Source of the DNA: Protopterus annectens
Lineage: Eukaryota; Chordata; Ceratodontiformes; Protopteridae
DNA: 64,000 bases
Reading direction: 5' to 3'
Assembly: GCF_019279795.1 (NCBI RefSeq)
Contig: NC_056727.1
Location: forward strand, 1,205,327,301 to 1,205,391,300
Shown here: in pieces, positions 1 to 11,270 of the stretch
Layout: every line of letters starts with the position of its first letter
Position numbering within the stretch: position 1 is the first letter of the stretch
Notes under the pieces: model-generated
Seen by the model: the letters and a program-made list of their open reading frames with translations, nothing else
Told to the model about the DNA's origin: nothing
The model's database searches: none
Made by a program: the position numbers and the translations under genes

Positions 1-195
1 AAGGTGGTAACCCTATTCCCGAAAAGCCTGAAAATAAAATCCTACAGTTAGTTATCCATCTCCAGAAAACCTAGCTAAATCAAAGAGAAACAAGGAGAGC
101 AACTAACTCTGTTAAAGTCCATTAGTTAGTACAAAAAACAAGTGTGTTACATTGCCAAATCCAAACTATTTTGGAAAGTAATAAAACAGCTTAAA

Positions 196-236
196 ACTTA
201 AACTCTATTGCATTAGCATCTTAAAATGCACCTCCT
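196..236 (+). repeat. 41-bp direct repeat, copy 1
   Basis: Matches 2574-2614 in the same orientation at about 38 of 41 positions, centred on CTCTATTGCATTA. Similarity fades on both sides. The two copies may be pieces of one dispersed repeat family. No function is inferred. Confidence 0.6.
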
Positions 237-2573
237 ACTATCATCAGCTTATCTCCCATACCTCACTGTTCTCACCAGACACAAGCATAACATTTGCAGG
301 ATACACATCATTTCTGTAGCCCTCTCTTTTCAATCCATAACTAAACACTTTCATTCATGTAACACTAGCCTGCATGAAATTAACAACAAGCTCTCCTTCC
401 TGCTCTACCATCTGTCTGAATATTCTGCCACCTTCCACTTTTAAGAAATCACTACAAAACAGAGCCCTGACTCCTATAAAACCACCAGTCTTCCTTAATC
501 AGATTTACTACACCTCAACCTTCCTTCCTTCCTCAGAAAAAACAGCTGATATGACTGGCAACCCACTCACCCATATTATTCAATAGCAACTCCTCTAAGG
601 AGTTCAAAGATAACCAACCAATCTATAATCCACCATAGAATCCCTAGTGGACACGGGATCGCAAAGGGGTTCTGTCTGCTGGGGGTGAGGGGGGCAGAGC
701 ATTTGATTATGGACATGTGGATGCTTGTACATACATTACAGCAGCCCACTGCCTGCCAACCCCTTGGATGCTTTAGGCATGAGGACAGGATGTTAAGTTT
801 CAGTTGCAAAAATTTAAGTCTCTTGCACAGGAATAACAGCTCCCACTCTCCACGTGCATCACTCTTAACCCAGTAAAATGAATGTCTCTAGAGTGACAGG
901 AAGGATATGACTTGATGGACAATGCAGAAACAACCAAAAAAAGTTGGCACAAGTTTAAACAGCCATATATACTACTTTTTGGGTACCAGTACTTTTTAAG
1001 AACCAACACCTGCTTTACCTATCCCGGCAAACTACTGCAGTGTGACCTAGTTTTCACTTAATGGGAAGATACTTAAGGGTACGCAAATACAGGAAGAGGG
1101 AGTCCCTCCATCTCATCCATCTCCTAGAACCTCAGCAGTTACCACCTTTTGGTGCTGCTCTTAGAGCAGCTGTTGTTGAGCGGATGTTGTGGTGCTGTGA
1201 CATTTGGAACTATGATATGTGCCTCCCAGCTGTGTCACAGCAGTACTAACAGAGATGGGGTGACCTGCACTGGAACCTCAAGAAGTTGTGGGCATGTGTC
1301 TTAGAAGAGCCAATCACTCAACCCAATTGGTAAGTACCATTTTAATTATTCAGACTGGAGCTGCTGGTTACTAGTGGTGATGCAGTCCCACATCTCCTTG
1401 CTGGGTCAGATGGACAGGACATTAGAAACGCTTTAGTTTTCCTTTCCTTTCCTAATATCGGCATATTTCAGCATTAGGCTGCTCATTTGCCACCTTCCCA
1501 TAGCTCTATCATGAGTTAAATCGAAATTCAAATCCTGGTTAGTGGCACTGCAAACACTCTATGCAACTAAAATGCTCTGAATAAAAGGTATTTAAAGGTT
1601 TTACTTTCTTTAATACTGTTTCACAGCAGTTGGAATCACGTTATAATGTATGAATACCAAAATACAGAACTGCACCGTAGTAAGCATGGGAGTTAGATAC
1701 GCATGAGGAAGTGTTTGAAGATAAGGAATAGTCAATGCCTCTGAGTAGGTGTGAATAAACATGAATTAAGAAGTAATGATATCTGGGGTGTTGGACACCT
1801 CATCTCAAAACCAAAAGATTAAATTACACTTTAAATGAAATAAACCAAACTGCCATTTTATCTATAAGTTTAAAACTTTTTTTTTTTTGGAAGGTTGAAC
1901 CCCCTCCAATTCCCTGTTCCTCGGTGTCAGTGTCAGTGCTAGAAGTAATATTGCCTCATCCTATCTCCTACCAACTGTGCTATACAATTCTCCTATTTTG
2001 ACAAATCTCTCTTCCTCAGTGTCTCTGAAACTGCAACAATGATATAATAAAATTGCCAAATTTGCCTCTAACCTACCAAACAAAACCCACAACTGCCTGG
2101 CTCTGAACAATTAAACTGGCTTTAACACTCATGCACTCACACACTCCCAATTACTTAATAATCTGTAAACTACTCTACAAACCGGAACAATATCCATCTC
2201 TTAACAGTGTAACATACCACTATTCCCAGCAGACACTTGCATTCTGGTGCTAAAATGTTACTTTGTATAACTAAATCCAGTAATACAGTAGGCGATCATT
2301 GTATTCTAATTTTATCTCACAAAAGTGGAACTCTATTCCTCCCTGTTTATGGCAAAAAATAAATAAATAAATACAAGAATTTAAAAATGTTCACATCTGA
2401 GCTGAAGTATCATCTTGCAAACATATGGCTCTTGCTCCTGTACTACCCGTGGCTACCACCAATCCGCCTAACCCTAAGTGCACATCTCTGAACCCCCACT
2501 ACAACTTAATCTACACATCTAAATAACCAACGTATATAATCCATATCTCTAATCTCAACTACCTTGCTATGGT

Positions 2574-2614
2574 ACTTAAACTCTATTGCATTAACAACTT
2601 AAAATCCACCTCCT
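2574..2614 (+). repeat. 41-bp direct repeat, copy 2
   Basis: Partner of 196-236, with three mismatches in 41 bases. The surrounding C-rich, CTAAC-like pyrimidine sequence is similar in style at both places but does not align well outside the core. Confidence 0.6.
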
Positions 2615-2870
2615 CTTACTAACCACTTCTGATTACCTGTTGTATCCTACCCATATAGTCTGTGACCACTGATAACCTTCTGTTCCAGAAGCCTCCTAAA
2701 TTATTCTAATTATAAGATGCACATCTAATCCACCACTTGCCTATGACAATGTAATATATAAGAACAAAGTTGTGTGTGTATAATACTAGCTTATTCTACA
2801 CTACTTTTGTACTCATATTTGTATACTACCATTGTACTCATATTTATATACCTGTTGTGTTTCTCGTGGT

Positions 2871-5800
2871 CTTTTTTTTTTCAACAAGAAAAATCTTCAT
2901 CAAATTATCACTTATGACATAGGAAATCATGCATTTTTATAAATGGAAACAAACCATATTGACATAATTTTAGTTGCAAACATTATACATCACTTATAAT
3001 CTATCCAGTCATTATCAGTCAAACATTATATATCTCATTCAAATCCTGCCTCTTAAACCTCATTCCTGCTCTGCATATATTGTTCCCACAGTTCACATTT
3101 TTTCCTTTGTAGTTTGTTCCTTCCCTTTTCTGAAGACCCCAATTCCAGTTGTTTTATCTCTGTTACTATATTCACTACTTCTAGTACAGTTGGTTTAGAC
3201 CTTGATTTACATTCTCTAGTAATTGTTTTTTTGGCAGTCACCATAATTAGACTCAGCAAGGCTTTACTATGTCTAGGCAATTCCAATTCTGTAGCATAGC
3301 TCAAAAATAATTTTGTTAGTTATACCAATTTGCTCACCCAGTACCTCTGACAGAGTAGTCTGCGGGGAATCTTTAAAGTCTGTCAACTCATTACACTACC
3401 AGAAAATATGTTCCCAATTATCTCTTTCTTTCTGATCGCACCTCCAGCATTTGCTGTCTACCAGAGGAAAATTATTTGGAATCTACTTTGGTTATAAATT
3501 ACCTATGTAAACACTTCCAAGCAAAGACTGCAAATCTAGACTTTGTTGCATATTTGGGAGCCATACATGCATACCCTAATTGTTTCTTTGTGAATTGCTT
3601 ATCCAATCCCTCTTCCCAATCCTTTCTAACCTCCTCTGAGGTTTACTATCAAAATGAAGAATGAAGGCTTGGCAAAGACAGGAATTTCGAATGTCAGTTG
3701 ACTGATTCCCATTTTGCTGACTTTCAATTCTCCAAGTGTCTGTAGCAGTGAATGCTACTGTGCATTCACTGATATGTATTTGCTGTTACAAATTGAGTGC
3801 GGTAGAGTGCGGATTGGGAAACTGATCCTTTTCCTCACTGTAGTACGATCTTGTAGTTGGAATATATAGTTTACAGGGGGTGTGAGGGGTGCAGGGGGCT
3901 TGCCTCCCTGCAAAAACATAAATTCTGTCATTGTGCACTACTGAACTGTGTTTGTTTGTAGTGCTGGAAATCAAGCAGGTAAGTTGTGGCACATAAGCAT
4001 ATCCTGGCTGACATCAAAAACTGCCGAATTCGAAATGTTCAGTATTTCGATCAGCTAATTAATATACAGCACATTTAACATGTAAACCACATTTTTGACT
4101 GGTTTACATTATGATGTTCAATATTTTGATAGTAAACCTCCTCTGATTGATTCTCATAGTTATCATTCAATATTTTATATGCTCTACTAAATATCCCTTT
4201 TTTAATAACAGTTCTGTTTTAGATTCTACTAAAAACTCTATCAGTGCTGGTCTTTCACTTAGGATCTCCCTTTTTCTTTCTCTTTGTCTATACTCTGAGA
4301 TCAATCCTTGATAAGGAAGGCAACCTCTAGCCTGATGGCTTTTTCCCATTCTATTACATTTCCCCTCTCTAATTATTTGCTCCCAATACCTTGTTTTTTG
4401 TGCCATTTTTCTTCAATAAATTCCTGCTCCCTCTTGCATATTGTCTGTATCCCTAATTGCAGTCATCCCTATCAGCAAAATATCCTTTCTCCATGCCTGC
4501 GTTGGCTTAATTCTTAGAAAACTTTGTGCTACCTTATGAGTATGGTTATTGTTATTCTCCTTAAGGATCTGCACCCAAAATCCCAGTCTCACCTGTTTCT
4601 TAAACTTCCCCCCATTTTACCATCATCCCTTTCCACTTTGAATTATAGGTTTCTACTTGTGCTATGTATAGGAGCTTCAGCTGTGTACCTCTGAAATACC
4701 ACTTCAAATTGGGTAATCCCAGACCACCTTGTTCTATTGGAAGAATCAGCTTATCCCAGTTGACTTGTGTCATCTTCCCCTCCCAGATAAAATTCTGCAA
4801 TTCTTTATTAATTATCCACAACCTCTCCTCTGGTTGATAAAAATATGCCTGAACTGTGTATAAAACTAAAAGGACTAAAAACATTTTAAGTGCTTGTATC
4901 TTGTTCTCCATATTCATATAACAGAGCTTCCAATTTCTCAGTTTTGTATTATCTTTTGTTAGTCTCTTCCCACATATCCTTAGCTGCCACACCAGAATCC
5001 TTTTTAATCCATACTCCTAAGTACTTCATTTTATCATGTCCCCATAAATTAGGATATTGCTGAACCAATTTGTGTGTGGGTACATAATTTACAGCTATTG
5101 CCTTTTTTTTAGCTTCATTACTTTTGTACCCCCAAAAGATATTCAACTGTCTCAAAATGTTCCACAACACTGAAATGTTTTTTTCTGGTTTTATTAGGGT
5201 ACAAAATAATATCATCTGCAAATAGAGCCAGCTTTTTTAACTGCCATGCTAATTATATCCTTGAATTTCTGAGTCCCTTGTTTTCTGTACCAGTGGTTCT
5301 AAATATAATTCAAATAACAAAGGGAAAAGAGAACACCCTTCTCTGGTTCCTCTTCTGAAACATAAATTATCAGAGAGGAACCCACCCACTTTAATTTTCA
5401 TGTCCGATCCCTCGTATATCCTTCTACTCAACCTTATAATTTTTTTCAGGGAATGCAAATGCTTCTATTGCCCTGCTCATAAACTACCAGCTCTCTCTCT
5501 GTCACATGCTTTCTCTGCATCAAGATCCACCAACAACAGTGGTATTTTCTTACATTCAGCTTCCCTCTGGATCATCAGTGTTCTGTTAATGTTATCAAAT
5601 GTTTGCCTCCCCTCCACAAAACCATGTTGATCTGTAGCTATCAACTTTGGCATACCTTGACAATTGTTTTAGCCATTATAGACATAAACACTTTATAATC
5701 ATGGTTTAGTACTGAAATGGGCCTGTATGAAGCTGGATCCGATGGATCTTTACCCTCTTTAGGTATTACAGCCACCACGGCTTTCTTCCAGGATGCTGGT

Positions 5801-6760
5801 GCTTTTCCTTCTCTTAAGATACTGTTAAACAAAACCTTCCAGAACATTGTCAGTTTTGCCTTCCTAGCTTCCAAAGTCTCACAGGAACACCGTCTATTCC
5901 TGGGAACCCTCCCTGTGAATTGGTTATACATCTCCATTTTTATCTCAGTTCATCCAACCCCGTTAGTAATTGAGTCTCATCTACCTTTAACCCTGGCTTA
6001 TTTAATTCTTACGGAAACAAGCTTAGGGAGTCTATAACAAAGAAGATAATGAGGAAGCCTGTAGAAATACTCAAAATATTTCTGAAATGTTATGAGTCTG
6101 TATAAAGCAGAGAAATATGGAAATCAAGAAAAGGTTTGTTTTTATTTAAGTTATTATTGGCGCATGATCTGAAATAGTTATTGGTTGCACATCAAAAACA
6201 TTCAATTAAATATACATGTTCCTGTGAAATGTAAGTTCTATCTAGCCTAGCCCAGTTTTGTATCTTGAGGAATAATATGTAAATTCCCTCCGAACTTCTA
6301 CTACTGAATTAGATCTTCCATGCCAAACATTTTCATAGATTTCTTTAAAAATCTAGCCTCCTTTGTTATACTTTCCTTTCTGAGCCTCCCAGATACATCT
6401 TCACTGCTGCAAATCAAATTCTAGTCCCCATCTATAAGTAATACTCCCTGATGAAAGCTGATTATTTCTCCCAGAATTTTCTTAAGTTCCGTTTTATGTG
6501 GAATATAAATACATGCCAGTGTAATCCTCCTCTCTTGCTAGTAGCCCTTAATACTACAGATCTACCATTATCTTTTCATCTTATTCTATCACTCTTGGAA
6601 CTCCTCTTGCAATTACTATAAGTACTCCTCTTTTCTTTGTCCCAGGTATTCTGCTTACACCCTTTCTTTTCCAAATTCACCTATTCACATCTGTACAAAT
6701 GTGCCTTCTGTAGCACAGCTATTTGCACTCTACGTTTTTAATACAGCTCACTACTCTTTA
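2871..6760 (-). mobile_element. L1-like LINE (ORF2 region), 5'-truncated and decayed
   Basis: Non-LTR retrotransposon read from high to low coordinates. About 6050-6750 decodes as apurinic-endonuclease-like sequence in broken frames, including a GD-N stretch near 6430. Then comes the reverse transcriptase: YRPISVLN near 5720, the FRRGTREGCSLFPLLF block near 5350, and a degraded active-site region near 5210. The C-terminal stretch at 4600-4992 carries GGLGLPNL. A CWRC zinc-knuckle with NWEHIFW lies near 3400-3450. An oligo(T) run at 2871-2880 is the minus-strand poly(A) tail and fixes the 3' end. The RT block and CCHC end are typical of the L1/Tx1 group. Frames change many times, so it is dead. 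A foldback DNA element interrupts it around 3690-4110. A related fragment lies at 17114-17740. Confidence 0.8.
3690..4110. mobile_element. Foldback/MITE-like insertion inside the LINE, diverged
   Basis: This block separates LINE coding sequence at about 3660 from that at about 4160. Its core at 3800-3900 (CACTGTAGTACGATCTTG, AGTTGGAATATATAG, then a G-rich GGGGGTGTGAGGGGTGCAGGGGGCT-type run) matches the half-arm of the foldback element at 14182-14683. The outer ends show a weak inverted match around ATTTCGAAT (3692 and 4028). I infer a non-autonomous DNA transposon of the same broad family. The exact ends and superfamily are unclear. Confidence 0.45.
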
Positions 6761-6857
6761 TTAGTTGTATATATCTGTGAGTTGTGTTTCTCATGTTGTC
6801 ATTGCACTATATTTCTACTGTACTTGTTATTGCTAATGTAAGTAATCACTATCATTT

Positions 6858-6955
6858 GTGTGGAGCCTTTTCCCTGGCCCTCCACTGAAAAAAGATTTCT
6901 TGCCCAGTCAGACTTTCTAAATAAACAAATGTGATAAATGAATAAACTAAGTAAA
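6858..6955 (+). mobile_element. LINE/SINE 3'-tail repeat, copy 1
   Basis: Contains the core CCTCCACTGAAAAAAG followed by CCCAGTCAGACTTTCTAAATAAA and an AAAT-rich end. The same core occurs in the opposite orientation at 19105-19327 and 26662-26760, each ending in AAATAAATAAA when read on its own strand. The tandem AAAT end suits the 3' tail of a CR1/L2-type LINE or a SINE that borrows it. Confidence 0.55.
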
Positions 6956-7683
6956 TTAGTTTTGTATTGGGACTCAGGGTAGAGATATGTGCAGCAGGCA
7001 GGTGTAAGGTGGAACCTGACTATCCAAATGCTACTGACATTTGTACTAAAACAGTCACAGCCAGGGAATGGATAATGACACATACTATAAAAGTGAGGAG
7101 TTTGTACATGGAGTATTTTAAACTGATCAGAAGAGTTAAATGTATTACAAACTGAATATTGCAGAAACAAAACCTAAAAAATGGATATCTGTGACATATT
7201 TTTGTTGGAATTTGGGGCTATAAGCTATACTGGATGAGTGATGTTTTTCAGGTTTATAACTATGTATGGGGGGATACAAAACATCTTGGCAGATATAAAT
7301 AGGTATACGATGTTCAAATATTATTTAATTCTGCTGATGTATCTCACACCTCGTGTATATATATCCTGTAAAGTTATTGAATTTAATTTTGCTCTTTTTA
7401 TTCATATTCTCTTATTTTGAAAATCTAATAAGAGATTGAATAAAATAGTTTTTGCATATTTGTTAAATGTGTGAAAATGAGGCATGGAAGCTTCCTCACT
7501 ATGCTGTTCAGAATTTGTAAATATTATAATAATGCTTATGCATCTTAGCACTGACAGATATTAATGTCCACACTACTTAGTGTTAGGTGTGTATTTTGCA
7601 GAGTTTACAACAGTATACACTTTAGGGTGTTGCAATGGAAGGCATTTGTTTGGTGAATTTATGGTGTCTCACTTATGCATAAC

Positions 7684-7729
<46 letters not shown>

Positions 7730-7735
7730 ATGTCC

Positions 7736-7766
<31 letters not shown>

Positions 7767-8270
7767 GTAGATAATATTTAGCGCTTTCCTGAAGCACTGT
7801 TGTGGATGGTAGTTAGGACAGAGATAAGCTTAAGGGTATGCTTAGTAGGAGACATGCTCTTTAAAACAATATTTTTCTAAATTATTTGTTTTCTTATAGA
7901 GCCATCTTTTGGCTGCCCTGCATTTTCAGCACAACTTTCATGAAGCACCATTTGGGGAACAGCCTGTGTGTACTGTATGCATACAAATTTTCTTCCAGCT
8001 GGAGTTCTGTGAAACATTTCATGGTGTGTTTAAATGGTTATGCCTTTTGAGTATACTGGATGGGCAGACATTTGTATGTAGTCGTTTTTTTAATTGTGTA
8101 GTTAGAAAGACTGCATGTTGGGTGTGGTGGCAGTGAGCAGTGATCTGCTGCGTGGTGGCAACATCAGCTGTCACTTTGATTAGTGCTGTGGCTAACCAGC
8201 TGGCAGTGGTGTGCATGGCCTCACCTGGTGGGAATCATTTTTTTTTTTTTTTGGGGGGGGTCATGTATCA
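6956..8270. other. Unassigned stretch with microsatellite
   Basis: No gene is recognised. The stretch holds a TA/TG microsatellite and, just before the duplicated unit, a poly(T)-poly(G) run at about 8238-8260. The 75-codon open frame at 7909-8136 (plus) has no recognisable motif. Confidence 0.5.
7684..7766. repeat. Compound (TA)n(TG)n(TA)n microsatellite
   Basis: A run of alternating TA passes into TG repeats, a short spacer TATGTCCGTTTT, and a second TA run. It is simple-sequence DNA, likely length-variable. The open frame across it is a by-product. Confidence 0.95.
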
Positions 8271-9480
8271 AGGTCTCGCTGCTGAATTTGTTTAGTTGTT
8301 GCTGATTCAAGGTTTGTTTGCATACATCAGTTCATTTACTTCCAAGTATACAGATATTACAGTGCTAGTATAAGATGCCATCACTAGATACATTTACTTA
8401 TTTGGCATTTTATGCAGATATTACATTTAAAAATCACTATAATAAAGCACTTATTAGAAGAGCTTTACCACTCTGTTCCACCCCACCAAACTCCCCTTTC
8501 TTAAATAGATTTCCTCTGGGGCTGCACTATTGTCGGGAAAGGGGCTGAATCTCATTGAAACAAGGTATGATGAGTTCAGTTTAGAATGACCTAAATTTCT
8601 CCTGAACGTCCCTGTGGTGACGATCATCTTTGCATTATGGCTGGCTGTATAATGCACATAATTTTCATATTGGTGTTAGAATTCTAATATTACTCTGCTA
8701 ATATTTTCTTATGCTGTTGTGATTTGCTGATAAGAACAGCAGTATAGCAATCATCACCATAATGACTGAACAAAGGTTGCAGGTTTGCTGTCAGAAAGGT
8801 ATGTAATATACATTTTATTAGTTATCATAGGACAGATAAAAAAATTAATACTCTTCACAAGAATGTGAATTTCAAAAGTAATCCATTGTTTAATTACGTC
8901 CGCTAACTGCTTTTGTCCATATACTAATCTGGACTTCAGAATTAGTATTAACAAAAAATCATCTAATTAATACTGGAGCTGTTGTCATGTGACCTACATC
9001 TTATGACTACTAAAAACACTAAAAAATAAGTACTCCATTAAAAATCACTTAAAACATCACCTGTCATTCTCAGCTGATTTCTCATTCAAGTACAGGACAA
9101 TCCAAATCCTAGTTAGCTTCCAAGATTAAACACGTGATTCTTTTCTTTTGAAATTAGCTCTAATTAAGTCCAAATTAGCATATGGACAAATGTGTTTAAC
9201 CAAATGACTAAATGAATGGATTATTTTTGAAATTCAAGCTCTTGTGAAGTTTACTAAGCATGTTTTTTTTATTTTTTATTACAACTTATTGAATCACTAG
9301 CTGGGCCCTTTTTATGGGTATCCTAGGATACATGTTAATGAGATTATTTACATGTATGGGAATTCTTTTTATGGTTGTGTCTTCACACGTCTGTACACTC
9401 AGTATTCAAGTTTAGCTAATGGAGAAGGTGATTAATGTGGTGCAATATTCTAGCTTGTGGCTGATAATGTTGGCCAGAAA
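8271..9480 (+). repeat. 1.2-kb direct repeat, copy 1 (left of DIRS A)
   Basis: A ~1210-bp AT-rich unit running from AGGTCTCGCTGCTG to TGGCCAGAAA. It is repeated in the same orientation at 12759-13967. By eye I count roughly 20 differences plus a few small indels, about 98% identity. Neither copy encodes a recognisable protein: the 67-codon minus-strand frame at 8454-8657 is conserved only because the whole unit is. The unit does not look like an LTR, having no TG...CA ends, and the sequence between the copies is a minus-strand DIRS fragment. It is best seen as a segmental duplication. DIRS A begins at the next base after this copy. Confidence 0.9.
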
Positions 9481-9538
9481 AGTACAGTTTTGTACCTACC
9501 ATAAATGTAGATGTTCGAGGATTCCATTGCTGCAGTCC
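9481..9538 (+). repeat. DIRS A terminal repeat
   Basis: A 58-bp element end starting AGTACAGTTTTGTACC. It is present in inverted form at 9820-9877 within the internal complementary region. The same sequence starts DIRS B (37681) and DIRS C (34511). Confidence 0.9.
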
Positions 9539-9591
9539 TTACTATTGGGTATAGTCCGCATCCAGTCGGCCCGAATACCAGAGTATAAGGC

Positions 9592-9659
9592 TGACGTCGG
9601 TCAGGGCGCATTAGACTGACGTCAGTACGTCAGGGTACTAATGCGCATGACCGGCGTCA
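9592..9659. promoter_or_regulatory. DIRS end hairpin with CRE palindrome
   Basis: Arms at about 9592-9614 and 9638-9659 are near-perfect inverted complements (TGACGTCGGTCA... against ...TGACCGGCGTCA). The loop carries TGACGTCA at 9617-9624, the consensus cAMP-response-element palindrome. Equivalent sequence lies at the ends of copies B and C. A promoter or strand-transfer role is inference only. Confidence 0.55.
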
Positions 9660-9819
9660 TATCCTCAGTCTTTTCTTGCCCCAGATGTCAGAAGACCCTA
9701 AAAAGACAAGGCCCAAAATACCTGCACCAAAACATGAACAATATATACAAAAATATAAGCAGGTAAACTCACCTACACAACCACCCCTAAACACAGAGGG
9801 GAAGGAGGGAGGGTAAATT

Positions 9820-9907
9820 GGACTGCAGCAATGGAATCCTCGAACATCTACATTTATGGTAGGTACAAAACTGTACTATGTTCTTCGTTTTCCATTGCTG
9901 CAGTCCT
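9820..9907. repeat. DIRS A internal complementary region
   Basis: The first 58 bases are the inverted complement of the outer end at 9481-9538. The following ~30 bases (ATGTTCTTCG...GCTGCAGTCC) correspond to the inverted complement of the other element end, as seen in copies B and C. This is the circle-junction signature of DIRS elements, used as template to regenerate the ends during replication. Confidence 0.85.
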
Positions 9908-11270
9908 TACTATTGGGTAGAATCCCAAAGCAGAGGTAAGGGAGGCTGGCAAATCATAAAGAAGCAGGAGCTGACAACATGCCTTGCAAAACAGCTGTGG
10001 CAAACCAGCCCTAGACTTAGAGTAGATAGGAAGGTGATAATGCTTAGAGAAAGTATGCACTGAACTCCAAGTAGCTGCTTCCAAAATATCCTTAGTTGCC
10101 ACCCCCCGTAGAAAAGCTGTTGAAGTGGCAGTAGCCCTAGTGGAATGAGGCCTAATCCCAGCTGGAACCTCCTTGCCATGATGGGAATAACAAAATGCAA
10201 TGCAAAAGCCAATCCACCTAGAAATAGTTTGTTTTGACACAGGCTTGCCCTGCGAACTCAAAGCAAAAGAAACAAACAACTGCTGAGACTGCCTAAAATC
10301 CTTAGTCCTGCTTAAGTAATAACGCAATTGCCTGTGTACATCTAAAGTATGCAAAATCTTTTCCCTTTATTTTGGGGGTCTGCATAAAAAGTAGGCAAAT
10401 GAATAGTTTGGTTTAAAGCCACACTAGAAACCACCTTAGGCATAAAGGAAGGATTAGTACGTAATGATACCCTATCCTTATGGAAAATCAAAAGGGCTCG
10501 ACTGCCATAAGGGCCTGCAACTCAGACACCCTTCTTGCAGAAGTAATAGCCAACAAAAAAGCAGTCTTCCATGACAAATATTTTAATTCAGCAGTAGCCG
10601 CAGGCTCAAAAGGTTGTAGAGTAAGTTTTTCCAACACAAAATTGAGATCCCAAGCAGGAGTAGGAGCTCTACGTGGGGGTCTTATATTTTTTGCCCCTCT
10701 AAGAAACTGCTTGAACAAAGGATGCGAAAACAATGGTGGGTCACAATCATAGTGAGCTGAGATTGCTGCAGCATGAATCTTAATGGAAGAGAAGGACAGA
10801 CCCTTGTCCAGTAACTCAGTAAGATATTGAAGAGCCATACTCAAATTAGGCTCAGAAATCTCCAAATTCTTTGCTTTACTCCAAAATAAAAATCTCTGCC
10901 ATTTTGCTGCGTACACTTTCCTTGTACTAGGTCTTCTAGCTTCCCTAATCACATTTAAAACTTGTTGAGGAAGTTGAGACCTGCTGTGTTTCAACACAGA
11001 ATATGCCAGGCTGTCAGATGAAGAAAGTGAAGCTTGACATTGAGCAGATGACCGTCCTGCTGGGATAACAGATGTGGAATCAAAGGTTAAGGCCATAGAG
11101 GCTTCTTTACCAGACTCCGTAGTAGAGGGTACCAGTGTTGCCAAGGCCAATCTGGAGCTATCAAAATCATCCTTGGCCTGTCCTGTCTGACCTTTAACAG
11201 TACCTTTGGAAGAAGAGGCAGAGGTGGAAAGGCATACACATGAAGGTTTGTCCAACTGAAGACAGAGCAT
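9854..11270 (-). pseudogene. DIRS A tyrosine recombinase region
   Basis: Encodes a tyrosine-recombinase-like protein that replaces the integrase in DIRS elements and joins circular cDNA to the genome. Visible features are an N-terminal helix block (RRPSTRKVYAAKWQRF), AISAHYDCDPP, the first catalytic arginine context ARRVSELQAL near 10510 and an HSTRATAT (HxxR) box near 10130. It is fossil coding sequence, not a host gene. Confidence 0.85.

Larger units (their letters stand above)
1..2870. other. AT-rich stretch without an identified gene
   Basis: I recognise no gene here. Short open frames on both strands (for example 226-444 and 1061-1249 plus, 576-809 minus) have no motif I know and no splice-site context that would make them exons. 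The only internal structure I can point to is a 41-bp direct repeat (196-236 and 2574-2614). The stretch ends at the oligo(A) tail of the LINE that starts at 2871. It may contain decayed LINE sequence too old to recognise by eye. Confidence 0.6.

Noticed and set aside
7580-7774. A small cysteine-rich protein gene
   Set aside because: The repeated isoleucine/tyrosine and valine/cysteine residues are translation of the TA/TG microsatellite.
8454-8657. A conserved 67-codon minus-strand ORF present in both 1.2-kb units
   Set aside because: The whole unit is ~98% identical, so frame conservation carries no information, and the protein has no recognisable motif.
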